From: Nonomuraea helvata
Lineage (GTDB): Bacteria > Actinomycetota > Actinomycetes > Streptosporangiales > Streptosporangiaceae
Direction of reading: 5' to 3'
Length of the DNA stretch: 64,000 nt
NCBI RefSeq assembly: GCF_039535785.1
Contig: NZ_BAAAXV010000005.1
Span: 868,001 to 932,000 of the forward strand
Made by a program: the position numbers and the translations under genes. Each line of letters begins with the position of its first letter. Position 1 is the stretch's first letter. Shown one piece after another: positions 24,708 through 32,792 of the stretch. Below the pieces are notes generated by a model. It was given only the letters and a program-made list of their open reading frames with translations, made no database searches and was not told the DNA's origin.

Positions 24708-26153
24708 TTATGACGCGAAACCGGCTTCCACCCTGCTCTGCGGGACTGCCGGGACCTCCAGCCGCCTGCCCGGCATCGCCACCAGCGCCACCAGCGCGAT
24801 CACCGCACCCGCCACGCCCAGCGACGGGATGACCACGGCCGCGGCGGAGGCGTGCGCGGCGGCCAGGCCGTGCACGGGCGCGTCCGCGGCGACGGTGGAG
24901 CCGTAGAGGGTGCCGCCGACAGCCAGCGCGACGGAGCCGCCGATCTGGCGGAAGAAGGTCAGGTTCGCCGAGGCGGTGCCGATGTACTGCGGCTCGACCG
25001 ACTGCTGCGCGGCCACGGTCAGCCCGGACAGCATCGGGCCCATGCCCAGCCCGATCAGCAGCATCCAGCCCGCCAGGAGCGCCCCGCCGGTGTGCGCGGT
25101 CAGGTTGACGCAGAGCAGGGTGCCCGCGACCAGCAGGAACGGCGACACGACCAGCCACGGCTTGTAGACCCTGGTCCTGGACATGAGCGCCCCCATGAGG
25201 GCGCTGCCCACGACCATCGCCAGCGTCATCGGGTAGATCCTCAGCCCGGACTCGGTGGCACTGACGCCCAGGGACTCCTGGAAGTAACGCGGCAGGAACA
25301 CGACTCCCGCGTACATGCAGAAGGCCGTGCAGAACGACGTGACGTTCACGAGCGTGTAAGTACGGTTGCCGAACAGGTGCATGGGCATGATCGGGCTGGC
25401 CGCCCGCCTCTCGACCAGCACGAACACCGCGAGCAGCGCGAGCGCGAGCGCGATCGGCCCGGCCACGGCGGCGTCGGTCCAGGTGTGCCGGTCCAGGCCC
25501 TTCTCCGTCAGTCCCAGCAGCAGCGCGCTGATGGCCACGGTGAAGACCGCGATGCCCGCGTAGTCGGGACGCCCGCCTCCGGTGCCCGGCCGGTGCGGCA
25601 GGCGGAGCACGACGATGGCGATCAGCGCGAGACCGAGCGGCACGTTCACGTAGAAGGACCACCGCCAGCTCGCGTGGTCGGTGAACAGCCCGCCGAGGAA
25701 CGGCCCCGCCAGGTACGTCAGCCCCATCACGCCGCCGAGCGCGCCCTGCACGCGGGCGCCGCTCCTGCCCGGCCCCGGAGGGAACATGTCCATCACCAAC
25801 GCCATCGACAGCGGCAGCAGCGCGCCCGCGCCGAGGCCCTGGAGCGCGCGGAAGCCGATGAGCTGCGCCATGTCCTGGGCCGCCCCGCACAATGCCGAGC
25901 CCGCCACGAACACCACCATCCCGACCAGCAGCAGCGGCTTCCTCCCGTGCTGGTCGGAAAGCCGGCCGTAGAGCGGCACCGTCACCGTCGAGGTGAGCAG
26001 GTACGCCGTCACCACCCAGACGTAGAGCGTGCTGCCGCCCAGCTCGCTGGTGATGCGCGGCAGGGCCGTGCCGACGATCGTCTGGTCGAGCATCGCCAGG
26101 AACATCCCGCCGAGCACGGCGAGCAGGACGAGCCCGTTGCCACGAGACTTCAT
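24708..26153 (-). CDS. DHA2-family (EmrB/QacA) MFS drug exporter
   Basis: About 481 residues with 14 predicted membrane helices. The DHA2 signatures are LDQTIVGTALPRI in helix 1 (motif D1), GRLSDQHGRKPLL (motif A) and RALQGLGAGALLPLS (motif B region). It would export hydrophobic or cationic compounds using the proton gradient. It diverges from a PadR-type regulator gene across 68 bp that carry two palindromes, the usual layout for an inducible efflux pump. The start is either the ATG at 26153 or a GTG at 26165; neither has a clear ribosome site. Confidence 0.9.
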   Translation of the reverse strand: MKSRGNGLVLLAVLGGMFLAMLDQTIVGTALPRITSELGGSTLYVWVVTAYLLTSTVTVPLYGRLSDQHGRKPLLLVGMVVFVAGSALCGAAQDMAQLIGFRALQGLGAGALLPLSMALVMDMFPPGPGRSGARVQGALGGVMGLTYLAGPFLGGLFTDHASWRWSFYVNVPLGLALIAIVVLRLPHRPGTGGGRPDYAGIAVFTVAISALLLGLTEKGLDRHTWTDAAVAGPIALALALLAVFVLVERRAASPIMPMHLFGNRTYTLVNVTSFCTAFCMYAGVVFLPRYFQESLGVSATESGLRIYPMTLAMVVGSALMGALMSRTRVYKPWLVVSPFLLVAGTLLCVNLTAHTGGALLAGWMLLIGLGMGPMLSGLTVAAQQSVEPQYIGTASANLTFFRQIGGSVALAVGGTLYGSTVAADAPVHGLAAAHASAAAVVIPSLGVAGAVIALVALVAMPGRRLEVPAVPQSRVEAGFAS

Positions 26154-26160
26154 GTCAGTA

Positions 26161-26172
26161 TTCACATGTGAA
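26161..26172. promoter_or_regulatory. Perfect 12-bp palindrome near the exporter start
   Basis: TTCACA-TGTGAA is an exact palindrome just upstream of, or overlapping, the exporter start codon. It shares the CATG core with the larger inverted repeat next to it and may be a second, weaker regulator site. Confidence 0.4.
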
Positions 26173-26175
26173 GAT

Positions 26176-26199
26176 TGACATGTAACTCCTTACATGTCA
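26176..26199. promoter_or_regulatory. PadR operator (ATGT-N8-ACAT inverted repeat)
   Basis: TGACATGTAA and TTACATGTCA are exact 10-base arms around a 4-base spacer. The core ATGT-N8-ACAT is the known recognition pattern of PadR-family repressors. It sits midway between the divergent exporter and padR-like genes, so one bound dimer could control both. Confidence 0.75.
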
Positions 26200-26221
26200 A
26201 CTCTTCGATATGCTGGCGGCC

Positions 26222-26713
26222 ATGTCCCTGCGGATCGCGCTGCTCGGGCTGCTCGAGGCTGTGGGCCCGGCGAGCGGTTACGACCTGGCCAAGAAGTTCG
26301 AGCACTCGCTCAACCACGTCTGGCAGGCCGGGCACACGCAGATCTATCCCGAGCTGGTGAAGATGGCCGCCGACGGGCTCGTGGCGATCGAGTCGGAGGG
26401 CGCGAGGGGGCGCAAGATCTACGCGATCACCCCTGAGGGCACGCGTGAGCTGCACACGTGGCTGGTCGAGCACCCGCCCACCGTGACGGTACGCAACGAG
26501 GTCGCGCTCCAGGCGTTCCTGCTGCCGCTGCTCGCCAGGGACGAGGCGATCGCGGTGGTGGAGCGGATCAGGGACGGGTTCGCGGCGCGCAGCGTGGCGC
26601 TGCAGTGCTACACCGAGGGCGGGGTCGGCTCATACGCGGCGAAGCTCGGCCTGAGCCAGGCCAGCGCCGGATTGGCGTGGGCCGAGGAGACGCTGGCCGA
26701 GCTCCGGCGCTGA
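26222..26713 (+). CDS. PadR-family transcriptional regulator
   Basis: 163 residues. The N-terminal winged helix begins MSLRIALLGLLEAVGPASGYDLAKKFEHSLNHVW in two steps and ends at GRKIYAITPEGTREL, the PadR wing. The C-terminal part is the helical dimerisation domain of the Vir-like (PadR subfamily 1) type. It most likely represses the divergent exporter and itself through the inverted repeat at 26176-26199. The ATG at 26222 has TATGCT 7 bases upstream and no ribosome site, so the message is probably leaderless. An ATG at 26210 would add four residues. Confidence 0.9.
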   Translation: MSLRIALLGLLEAVGPASGYDLAKKFEHSLNHVWQAGHTQIYPELVKMAADGLVAIESEGARGRKIYAITPEGTRELHTWLVEHPPTVTVRNEVALQAFLLPLLARDEAIAVVERIRDGFAARSVALQCYTEGGVGSYAAKLGLSQASAGLAWAEETLAELRR

Positions 26714-26722
26714 GTCCCACGT

Positions 26723-27289
26723 TCAGGAGCGGGTGAACGCCAGCAGGCGGAAGACCGGGTCCGGGCTCGGCCGCCCCTGCCCGTGCCCCACGAAGCTGCT
26801 CTCGCCGCTCGGCCGGAGCCCGTGCCTGGCCGCCTCCTCGACCACCAGCTCGGCCCGGTCCGACGGCTCCCGGCGCCCTCCCGGGCCGTGGGCGGCCCGC
26901 TTGTCGACCGTCGTGACGAACACTCCCCCGGGCCGCAGCACGCGGGCGGCCTCGGCGATCACCGGGCGGGCGTCGTCCAGCAGGTGCAGCAGCCAGATCG
27001 TGGTGACCGCGTCGACCGAGCCGTCCCGTACGGGCAGCGTACGGGCGTCGCCCAGCACCACGTCGGCGCGCCCGGCGGCGATCCGCGCCATCCCCGCGGA
27101 GGTCTCCACCCCGAGCACCCGCAGCCCCCGCCCGGCCAGCTCCCTCGTGACCAGCCCGGTGCCGCAGGCGACGTCGAGCAGCGTGCCGCCGGGCACGAGG
27201 CGCCGGACGGCGTCGGCCGCGGCCACGGCACGCCGCAGCCCGCCCCTGGTCTCGTCGTAGCGTCCGGCCTCGAGGTCGTAGTCGAGCAC
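26723..27289 (-). CDS. Class I SAM-dependent methyltransferase
   Basis: 188 residues with motif I LLDVACGTGLVTREL, motif II-type GVETSAGMARIA, motif VLGDARTLPVRDGSVDAV and the post-motif LRPGGVFVTTVDK. These make it a UbiE/Methyltransf_11-type enzyme acting on a small molecule; the acceptor is unknown. The GTG at 27289 was chosen because GGAGG lies 7 bases upstream. It is convergent with the PadR gene. Confidence 0.85.
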   Translation of the reverse strand: MLDYDLEAGRYDETRGGLRRAVAAADAVRRLVPGGTLLDVACGTGLVTRELAGRGLRVLGVETSAGMARIAAGRADVVLGDARTLPVRDGSVDAVTTIWLLHLLDDARPVIAEAARVLRPGGVFVTTVDKRAAHGPGGRREPSDRAELVVEEAARHGLRPSGESSFVGHGQGRPSPDPVFRLLAFTRS

Positions 27290-27427
27290 GGCAGGTCCTC
27301 CCGGGGTCGAGGTGCTGCCGATCAAGATACGCGTCCTGGGTAAAGGGGAACCGTTCGGTTCCTGGTGTTGCGTTGGAGCGGCTCAGGAAATAGAACCCGG
27401 CATGACGCTCAAGCCCCCGGTCCTGCC

Positions 27428-28429
27428 ATGAGCCTCCTCGGCCGTGACCTGGCGGTGGATCTGGGGGGCGCGAGCACGCGGATCTATGCCCGCGGCAAGG
27501 GCATCGTGCTCGACGAGCCCTCGGCCGTCATCCTCGACGACCGCACCGGCAAGGTCATCGCGTACGGCGCGGACGCGACCGGCGCGGAGGCGTGCCGGCC
27601 GGTCTCCGGCGGCCTGCCGGTCGACGGGGAGCTCACGCGGCGCATGGTCCGGCACTTCCTGAGCAAGGTGCACCGGCGTCCGTTCGCCAGGCCGCGCCTG
27701 GTCATGGCGCTGCCCGACGGCTGCACCCCCATCGAACGGGCGGCGCTGAGCGACCTGGCGTTCGAGGCGGACGCCAGACGCGTCGTGCTGATCCCGCACT
27801 CGCTCGCGGCGGCCCTCGGCGCCGGGCTGCCGGTCGACAGTTTCGCCGGGCACATGGTGATCGACATCGGGCGCGACTCGGCCAGGATCGCCGTGCTCTC
27901 GTCCGGCGCCGCCGTGACCACGGCTTCCGTCCCGGGCGGCGGTGAGGCGGTCAACAGGGCCATCGTCCGCCTGGTCGAGCAGGAGCACGGCCTCCTCCTC
28001 GACGAGCACGAGGCCGAGTCGGCCAAACGCGACATCGGCACCGAGTGGAAGCCGCTGGACCGGCACGTGACCGTGCGCGCCCGCGACCCGGACACCGGCC
28101 GCGAGCGCGAGGTACGGCTGCCGGTCCAGCAGGTCTACGAGGCGACCAGGCAGCCGGTCGAGGCGATCGTGCGGGCGGCGATGGAGACGGTCGAGCGGTG
28201 TCCGGCCGAACTGGCCGCGGATCTCGGGGGGCGCGGCGCGGTGCTGCTGGGCGGCGGCGCGCTGCTGCGGGGGCTCGCACGGCGGCTGCGGGCGTCACTG
28301 AAGATGCCGGTACGGAGAGCGGAGCGGCCGCTGGAGTGCGTGGCGTTCGGACTGGGACGGTTCGTGGACGACATGGGCCTGACCGCCCGGCTCCGCAGTG
28401 GGCTCACTTGGGCCGGCCCGGACAGGTGA
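27428..28429 (+). CDS. MreB-like actin homologue with altered nucleotide-binding motifs
   Basis: 333 residues of normal MreB length and clear MreB similarity throughout (RGKGIVLDEPSAVILD, VHRRPFARPRLVMALP, AVLLGGGALLRGLARRL). Several ATPase positions differ. Phosphate loop 1 reads DLGGASTRIY instead of DLGTANT, the usual EEP with the catalytic Glu reads IPHS (122-125), and phosphate loop 2 reads D146-IGRDSAR153 instead of DIGGGTT. It is therefore probably a non-hydrolysing paralogue. No mreC or mreD is adjacent. In actinomycetes MreB-type proteins act in spore-wall assembly, and this one may be a regulatory or scaffold partner. Confidence 0.82.
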   Translation: MSLLGRDLAVDLGGASTRIYARGKGIVLDEPSAVILDDRTGKVIAYGADATGAEACRPVSGGLPVDGELTRRMVRHFLSKVHRRPFARPRLVMALPDGCTPIERAALSDLAFEADARRVVLIPHSLAAALGAGLPVDSFAGHMVIDIGRDSARIAVLSSGAAVTTASVPGGGEAVNRAIVRLVEQEHGLLLDEHEAESAKRDIGTEWKPLDRHVTVRARDPDTGREREVRLPVQQVYEATRQPVEAIVRAAMETVERCPAELAADLGGRGAVLLGGGALLRGLARRLRASLKMPVRRAERPLECVAFGLGRFVDDMGLTARLRSGLTWAGPDR

Positions 28430-28436
28430 CCGCCGC

Positions 28437-28760
28437 TCAGCTGATCAGCAATCCAGGGGTGCTGTCCCAGCCCGTCACGGCGAGGAGGCGGCGCACCGCG
28501 GGAGAGGCCGGGTCGAGGATCAGCCTGCGGGGCGGGGATAATCGGGCGGCGGCGGCCACGATGACGCGCAGCCCGGACACGTCGATGAAGGCCAGCTCCC
28601 CCAGGTCCAGGCGGATGTCCTGGTCGCCTTCGCGAATCATGCCGTGCAGGGCTCCGGCGAGGCGCTGGTGATTGCCGTGGTCGACCTCGCCGGTTACGCG
28701 GAGGCCGTACGGGTGCGAAGTGGGCGTCACGTGAGCCTGGTCACCTGTCTCGAAGATCAT
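28437..28760 (-). CDS. STAS-domain anti-sigma factor antagonist
   Basis: 107 residues covering a single STAS domain with the phosphorylatable serine S62 in FIDVSGLRVI and the strand GLRVTGEVDHGN. Such proteins release a sigma factor by binding its anti-sigma kinase when unphosphorylated. No kinase or phosphatase partner is adjacent. It is convergent with the MreB-like gene, 8 bp apart. Confidence 0.82.
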   Translation of the reverse strand: MIFETGDQAHVTPTSHPYGLRVTGEVDHGNHQRLAGALHGMIREGDQDIRLDLGELAFIDVSGLRVIVAAAARLSPPRRLILDPASPAVRRLLAVTGWDSTPGLLIS

Positions 28761-28886
28761 CCCGCTCCGGTAGCGCCCCCTTCATCGTGATAGATGCTGT
28801 TTCTGCCCGCGAAAAGGCGATTTATACGGATCACTACCCTCGGGGTGTCCTGTGCCGTTCAGCGGGTGGCCGTGGACGATCTCCGA

Positions 28887-28898
28887 TATGGTCCGACC
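28887..28898 (+). promoter_or_regulatory. -10 element of a predicted leaderless promoter
   Basis: TATGGT (28887-28892) lies 6 bases before the GTG at 28899 and no ribosome site is present. The same hexamer at the same distance precedes the DUF885 gene at 17353. Confidence 0.45.
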
Positions 28899-29339
28899 GT
28901 GCGCGCCCGCCGTCACGCTTCTCCCGCGGTGCTCCTCTGTGTCGCGGCGATGACGGCCTGCGCGACGGCGCCCGCACCGGCCACCCTCGAAGCGGCCGCC
29001 CGGCAGCTCGACACCGACGCCGGCACCCTGCTCACCGCCTCCGAGCTCCATCTGTCGCCCGCCTCGCAGGAACCGGACGGCTCGTGCGTGCCCGGCCAGG
29101 TGCGGCGGTACTTCCGCGCCGAGAGCGACCTCGCCGACGTCTCCGCCGGGCTTCTCGAACGGCTCCATGCGATGGGGTACGACCAGGTGGTCGACGACCT
29201 GGATCTGCGGGACGAGGAGCAGGAGGTCGCCGTTCTGCGCAATCCGCGGACCCGGCTGACGTTCGAACTGACCGTTCTGTCGGGAGAGAAGCCCGGCGTC
29301 CTCCTCGTCGGCAAGACCACCTGCTACGCGACCGACTGA
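28899..29339 (+). CDS. Hypothetical lipoprotein
   Basis: 146 residues. The start VRARRHASPAVLLCVAAMTACATAP is a short basic, hydrophobic lipoprotein signal with the lipid-attached Cys in MTAC. The mature domain (about 115 residues) is mixed alpha/beta with one further Cys pair (GSCVPGQ and KTTCYATD) that could form a disulfide. I do not recognise the family. A longer frame opens at 28794, but the GTG here matches both the signal peptide and a -10 box 6 bases upstream. Confidence 0.65.
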   Translation: MRARRHASPAVLLCVAAMTACATAPAPATLEAAARQLDTDAGTLLTASELHLSPASQEPDGSCVPGQVRRYFRAESDLADVSAGLLERLHAMGYDQVVDDLDLRDEEQEVAVLRNPRTRLTFELTVLSGEKPGVLLVGKTTCYATD

Positions 29340-29419
29340 CGGTGTGAGCACCTTCCCCCCACCGACTGGCCCTGTGTGACACCCAAGCGTGGCCGTCCAT
29401 GTCTTCGACGTCGGCGGGG

Positions 29420-30292
29420 TCAGGAAGGGAGAGGAGGCGCCAGGTCGACATGTCGGAGGCCTTCGGGGTCGGCGATCATATCGATGACGGCGATCTTGCC
29501 GTGTTCGAAGGTGAGGGCGAGTGCCCCGATGAGACGTCCTTGCGGGACGATCGCGAGCCCCATGGCTCCATTCACCAGCGCGGGCTGTACGAACCGGGCA
29601 GCCCGCGAGAAGGTCAGCGCGTGGGCGCCTACGGCCCGCGCGCCCCGCAGCCCCCCTGCTCCGCCAGGAGCGGGTTCGGCGCTGCCGTCACGGAGGAGGA
29701 CGTCGGGATCGAGTACGGCGACAAGCCCGTCGAAGTCACCTTCTCGCAGCGCGGTGAGGAATGCCTGGACGACCTGTCGTTGCCGGGCGATGTCAACCTG
29801 TGAGGACGGCGTCGCGCCTTGGACCCGTCGCCGGGCACGGCTGGCGAGCTGGCGGGTGGCCGCTGGGGATCGGTCAAGGATGGCGGCGATCTCGTCGAAA
29901 GGCACGGCGAAGATGTCGTGGAGGACCAAGGCGAGCCGTTCAGCGGGGGCGAGGTTGTCGAGCACGACCATCAGCGCCACACCGACCGAGTCGGCCAGCA
30001 GGGCTTCGGCTTCGGGATCGTTGACGTCGTGGCCAGGGGCGGCGGCCTCACCGAGGGGCTCCTCGCGGCGGCTCCGGCGGGTGCGCAGGATCTTGAGGCA
30101 CTCCCGGGCGACGACGGTGGTCAGCCATCCGGCGAGGTTGTCGACATCGGCGGTGTCCGCGCTGCTGAGACGTAGCCATGCGTTCTGCACCGCGTCGTCT
30201 GCCTCCGCGTGGGAGCCCAGCATCCGGTAGGCGACCGCCCGCAGATGGGGCCGCTGCTCCTCGAAGCGCGTTGCCAGCACGGCGTCGTCCAT
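29420..30292 (-). CDS. ECF41/SigJ-like sigma factor with C-terminal SnoaL-like domain
   Basis: 290 residues. Regions 2 and 4 occupy residues 1-165 (RAVAYRMLGSHAEADDAVQNAWL; FDEIAAILDRSPAATRQLASRARRR), and a SnoaL/NTF2-like domain fills 170-285. This architecture defines the ECF41/SigJ group, in which the extra domain replaces a separate anti-sigma factor. The group's DGGGK motif is only partly kept (LLRDGSAEP). ECF41 factors usually control one adjacent gene, here the divergent DoxX gene. The shared 74-bp promoter region is a concentric double palindrome. Confidence 0.88.
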   Translation of the reverse strand: MDDAVLATRFEEQRPHLRAVAYRMLGSHAEADDAVQNAWLRLSSADTADVDNLAGWLTTVVARECLKILRTRRSRREEPLGEAAAPGHDVNDPEAEALLADSVGVALMVVLDNLAPAERLALVLHDIFAVPFDEIAAILDRSPAATRQLASRARRRVQGATPSSQVDIARQRQVVQAFLTALREGDFDGLVAVLDPDVLLRDGSAEPAPGGAGGLRGARAVGAHALTFSRAARFVQPALVNGAMGLAIVPQGRLIGALALTFEHGKIAVIDMIADPEGLRHVDLAPPLPS

Positions 30293-30294
30293 CG

Positions 30295-30354
30295 GTCACA
30301 TCCCTTCGCGCTTGGGGTTCATAGCGATGAACCGGCACTCCGCTCGGATGTGAC
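30295..30354. promoter_or_regulatory. Concentric double palindrome between sigma factor and DoxX genes
   Basis: An outer pair GTCACATCC (30295-30303) / GGATGTGAC (30346-30354) and an inner pair GGTTCAT (30316-30322) / ATGAACC (30327-30333) share the same centre at 30324.5. In each direction the order is GTCACA, 16 bases, then GTTC. That fits the ECF41 promoter idea (TGTCACA-N16-CGTC) for the -35 part and only half of the -10. It is probably a two-way, self-controlled ECF promoter. Confidence 0.6.
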
Positions 30355-30366
30355 AAGGAGCATCTC

Positions 30367-30792
30367 ATGGCACTGATTTCGCGCATCGCCCGGCAGTACG
30401 GACCCGCGCGTCGGCGGTCGGCGGGCTACTGGCTGGCCACCGCGGCGGTGGCGGCCGAACTGGCGGTTGGCGGCATCTGGGATATCGCGCGGATTCCCTA
30501 CGTCCGCGACCTGGTGTCACACCTGGGCTATCCGTCCTACCTGCTGGTGTTGCTGGGAACCTGGAAGGTGCTGGGCGCGATCGCCCTGCTGGCCCCGCGT
30601 CGCGCGTTGGTCAAGGAATGGGCCTATGCGGGCGCTTTCTTCACCTACACCGGGGCCATCGTCTCCCACCTGACCACCGGGTACGAGCTCGGCGAGCTGT
30701 GGATACTGGCCATCTTGACCGCACTGACCGCGCTGTCCTGGGCACTGAGGCCCCCGAGCCGCCGCTTGCACCACCTCACCAAGGAGCGGTAA
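30367..30792 (+). CDS. DoxX-family membrane protein
   Basis: 141 residues with four membrane helices and the DoxX-like pattern KVLGAIALLAPRRALVKEWAYAGAFF. AAGGAG lies 6 bases before the ATG. DoxX-like proteins are membrane proteins linked to redox or detoxification functions. They are frequent targets of ECF41 sigma factors, matching the divergent SigJ-like gene. Confidence 0.88.
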   Translation: MALISRIARQYGPARRRSAGYWLATAAVAAELAVGGIWDIARIPYVRDLVSHLGYPSYLLVLLGTWKVLGAIALLAPRRALVKEWAYAGAFFTYTGAIVSHLTTGYELGELWILAILTALTALSWALRPPSRRLHHLTKER

Positions 30793-30876
30793 CCGGCGAC
30801 GCAAGCGGCCACCCACCCGCGGATCGAGAGAATGCCGTGGACGGCCTGGAGCGAAGGCGACCGGGGCCGAAGGGCG

Positions 30877-32100
30877 TCAGGGGGCGGAGAGGGCCTCCGT
30901 CGGGGACAGGCGGGAGGCACGGATCGCCGGGTAGAGGCCGGCGGCGGCGCCGATGACCAGGGTGGCGGCGAGGCCGCCGAGGGTGGCCCAGGCGGGCACC
31001 ACCGAGGGCCAGCCGCTGTACAGCGCGTACCCCATCGTGACGCCCGTCCCCAGCAGGATCCCCCCGCCCCCGCCCAGGGCCGACAGCAGGAGCGACTCCG
31101 CGAGGAACTGGGTGCGGATCTGGCCGCGCGTGGCCCCGAGTGAGCGGCGCAGGCCGATCTCCGAGCGGCGTTCCAGCACCGAGATGACCATGGTGTTGGC
31201 CACGCCGACCCCGCCCACGAGCAGCGCCACCGCGCCCACTCCCAGCAGGAGGTTGGCGAACGCCTGGCTGGTCGCCTGCTTGGCGGCCAGGGCGTCGGAC
31301 GGCCGGGAGACGTCCACCTCGTTGGGCGCCTCCGGGTTGGCGGTGCCGGCCAGCACCTGGCGTACGGCCTCCAGCCTGGCCTCGTCCGAGCGCGTGTAGA
31401 GCGTGGTCGGGTGCCCGTCGAAGCCCAGCCGGGACTCCGCCACCGGCCAGCCGACGAGGACGCCGCTGTCCAGGTCGGTGGCGAGCGCCACCGGGTTCAG
31501 GATGCCGATGACCGTGAAGCGGATCCCTCCGACGACGACCTGCGTGTCGGGCGAGGCCGAGCCCACGCCGAGCCGCTGGGCCGCGGAGGAGCCGAGCACG
31601 GCGGCCGGGTAGCGTTCGGTGGCCGGATTGAGCCAGGTGCCGTTCCGCAGCGTCGCGCCCACGGTGGCGGGCAGGTCGAGGCGGGCCGCGTACGTGCTGA
31701 TGCCGCCGGTCTGAGCCTCGGGGATCTCCTCCGACCGGTAGACCTTGACGTCACCCATGCGCCCGATCGACGAGACGGCCTGGACGGGGCCGATGCGCTC
31801 GATCATGGCCTCCGCCTCCTTCGGCATCTGCGCGGCCTCGCCCATGAGCGTGGTGCCGGACGAGACCGTGAGCAGGTTGGTGCCGAGCGCGGAGAGCGTA
31901 CGGTCGAGCTCGGCGCCCGACGAAGACGAGAGCCCGACCACGCCCACCATCGCCGCGATGCCGATGGCGATGCCCAGCGCGGACAGGAACGCCCGCAGCG
32001 GCCGGGTGCGCAGGCCCACCGCCCCGACCCGCATCACGTCGCGCGGCCGCATCCTGGCCGGTGACAGCTTCGGCCGCGTCACCTCCACGACGCTCATCAC
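30877..32100 (-). CDS. MacB/FtsX-type ABC transporter permease
   Basis: 407 residues. A first membrane helix (about 38-60) is followed by a large extracytoplasmic MacB_PCD domain and three C-terminal helices with the FtsX signature MVISVLERRSEIGLRRSLGATRGQI in sequence. Such permeases use ATP to drive substrate release from the outer membrane face or to transmit force. The start overlaps the ATPase gene stop by 4 bp. With the ATPase, adaptor and lipoprotein genes it forms one four-gene operon. Confidence 0.9.
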   Translation of the reverse strand: MMSVVEVTRPKLSPARMRPRDVMRVGAVGLRTRPLRAFLSALGIAIGIAAMVGVVGLSSSSGAELDRTLSALGTNLLTVSSGTTLMGEAAQMPKEAEAMIERIGPVQAVSSIGRMGDVKVYRSEEIPEAQTGGISTYAARLDLPATVGATLRNGTWLNPATERYPAAVLGSSAAQRLGVGSASPDTQVVVGGIRFTVIGILNPVALATDLDSGVLVGWPVAESRLGFDGHPTTLYTRSDEARLEAVRQVLAGTANPEAPNEVDVSRPSDALAAKQATSQAFANLLLGVGAVALLVGGVGVANTMVISVLERRSEIGLRRSLGATRGQIRTQFLAESLLLSALGGGGGILLGTGVTMGYALYSGWPSVVPAWATLGGLAATLVIGAAAGLYPAIRASRLSPTEALSAP

Positions 32101-32792
32101 ACCGCCTCCAGGGGGAGCCGGGCGGTGTCGGAGACGATCCGGCCGTCGCGCATCCGCACCTGCCGGGGCAGGCCGGCGGCGATCTCCCGGTCGTGGGTGA
32201 TGATCACGATGGTGGTGCCGCCCTCGTTCAGCTCGCGCAGCAGCTCCATCACCCCCGTCCCCGACACCGAGTCCAGTGCCCCGGTCGGCTCGTCGGCCAG
32301 GAGCAGCGGCGGGTCGCCCGCCACGGCCCTGGCGATGGCCACGCGCTGTCGTTCGCCGCCGGACAGCTCGTGCGGCTCGTGGTCCATCCGGTGCCCGAGC
32401 CCCACCCGTTCCAGCGCCTCGGCCGCGCGGCGACGGCGTTCCGACCTGCCCAGGCCGGTGTAGACGAGGCCGTCAGCCACGTTGTCCAGCGCCGGGACCT
32501 TCGCGGCGAGGTGGAACGACTGGAACACGAACCCGATCGTGGTGGCCCGCAGCGCCGACAGCTGACCGTCGGACAGCTTCGACACGTCGTACCCGTCGAT
32601 GTGGATGGTCCCGGACGTGGGCCGGTCGAGGGTGCCGACGACGTTGAGCATCGTCGACTTGCCCGACCCGGACGGGCCGACGATGGCGACCAGCTCGCCG
32701 TGCTGGATCCGCAGCGACACCGACGCCAGTGCCGCCACGCCGCCCGGGTACGTCTTGGAGACGTCCGTCAGGTTGATCATGGGGTACGTCAT
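32097..32792 (-). CDS. ABC transporter ATP-binding protein (MacB/LolD type)
   Basis: 231 residues with Walker A GPSGSGKST, Q-loop FVFQSFHL, signature LSGGERQRVAIARA, Walker B LLLADEPTGALD and the switch His in IVIITHDREIA. It powers the adjacent FtsX-type permease. Its gene overlaps the upstream adaptor gene and the downstream permease gene by 4 bp each. Confidence 0.95.
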   Translation of the reverse strand: MTYPMINLTDVSKTYPGGVAALASVSLRIQHGELVAIVGPSGSGKSTMLNVVGTLDRPTSGTIHIDGYDVSKLSDGQLSALRATTIGFVFQSFHLAAKVPALDNVADGLVYTGLGRSERRRRAAEALERVGLGHRMDHEPHELSGGERQRVAIARAVAGDPPLLLADEPTGALDSVSGTGVMELLRELNEGGTTIVIITHDREIAAGLPRQVRMRDGRIVSDTARLPLEAV

